Part shown: piece after piece, positions 5,828-6,074 of the stretch | Layout: each line of letters opens with the position of its first letter | Position numbering within the stretch: position 1 is the stretch's first letter | NCBI GenBank assembly: GCA_964423195.1 | Contig: CAYRDY010000109.1 | Span: 1-6,074 of the forward strand | Length of the DNA: 6,074 nucleotides | Reading direction: 5' to 3' | Origin: CAKRHR01 sp964423195 | GTDB taxonomy: Bacteria; Bacillota; Clostridia; Lachnospirales; Lachnospiraceae | Made by a program: the position numbers and the translations under genes | The notes under the pieces: generated by a model | Databases searched by the model: none | Seen by the model: only the letters and a program-made list of their open reading frames with translations | What the model was told of the DNA's origin: nothing

Positions 5828-6001
5828 TTGGAAAACCGAAATCACATGGGCCAAGAGAAAGAGGGCATGATTTTTCCTGTTGCGCCAAGCCTTTCAGAGA
5901 TGCTTCATCAGATACTTAAAAACCTATCTGTTCGATTGGGGGGTCATTATACAGACCTGCCACTCACCTCCGCGGATGATGTGGTATACAAGTGCCTGTA
6001 G
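5828..6001 (+). CDS. Doubtful small ORF, 57 aa, hypothetical
   Basis: A TTG at 5828 is preceded by GGGGTGA (5816-5822) at 5 nt, the same layout as the TTG start of the second fic gene. An in-frame GTG at 5819 lies inside that site and is less likely. The product, from MENRNHMGQEKEGMIF to DDVVYKCL, has no signal peptide, no clear membrane segment and no motif that I recognise. A weak amphipathic stretch (SLSEMLHQILKNLSVRL) is the only visible feature. It could be a real small protein, the decayed start of a longer gene or chance. In 6002-6074 I see no supported feature. Confidence 0.3.
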   Translation: MENRNHMGQEKEGMIFPVAPSLSEMLHQILKNLSVRLGGHYTDLPLTSADDVVYKCL

Positions 6002-6074
6002 TGAGAGAATAACAGAAAATCAAGCGAAAGGTATTACGATTGCGATATTTCCGACTTGCGTTTATGGCCGCATC

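Noticed and set aside
6040..6074. Possible TTG start of a gene (MRYFRLAFMAA) running off the right edge
   Set aside because: An AAAGG lies 8 nt upstream, but only 11 codons are visible, too few to support a gene.

Overview
The window looks like a piece of a Clostridia-type Firmicutes genome, most likely Lachnospiraceae. The evidence is strong AGGAGG and GAGGTGAT ribosome binding sites, TTG starts, a lipoprotein oligopeptide-binding protein of the clostridial type, and Fic proteins of types common in that family. A run of exactly 100 N (3471-3570) marks a scaffold gap, so this is a draft or metagenome assembly. The order and orientation of the two halves rest on scaffolding, not on continuous sequence.

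Left half (1-3470), minus strand. A peptide-type ABC importer operon is read right to left. A candidate promoter (3382-3411) is followed by a leader of about 275 nt. The leader holds a long closing stem, two small hairpins, a competing short hairpin and a strong intrinsic terminator (3169-3215) placed before the first gene. The first gene encodes a 554-aa family 5 solute-binding lipoprotein (1435-3099). After 68 nt comes a large ATPase (1366 to beyond the left edge) in which an OppD/DppD-type and an OppF/DppF-type ATPase are joined in one reading frame, as in E. coli GsiA. The binding protein would deliver a peptide-like ligand to two permeases, not present here and probably beyond the left edge, and the fused ATPase would drive transport. 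The terminator before the first gene suggests control by attenuation.

Centre (3414-3733). A degenerate tandem repeat of 23-24 nt runs into the gap and probably explains it. To the right of the gap there is about 80 nt without features, then a compact control region. It has a good sigma-70-type promoter (TTGATT, 17 nt, TATAAT) overlaid by four 8-bp boxes placed exactly 20 bp apart, two TTGTCCAA followed by two TTGGACGA.

Right half (3734-5680), plus strand. Two adjacent Fic-domain genes are 33 nt apart and probably co-transcribed. The first (351 aa) has an N-terminal inhibitory helix, a full HPFxxGNGRxxR motif and a C-terminal winged helix, and is a good candidate for the protein that binds the phased boxes. 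The second (285 aa, TTG start) belongs to a different Fic subfamily, with an HVFGEGNTR active-site motif and no second arginine. Its 3' end runs into a 21-nt tandem repeat array (5644-5742). The last 330 nt contain a weak hairpin and a doubtful 57-aa ORF and are otherwise featureless.
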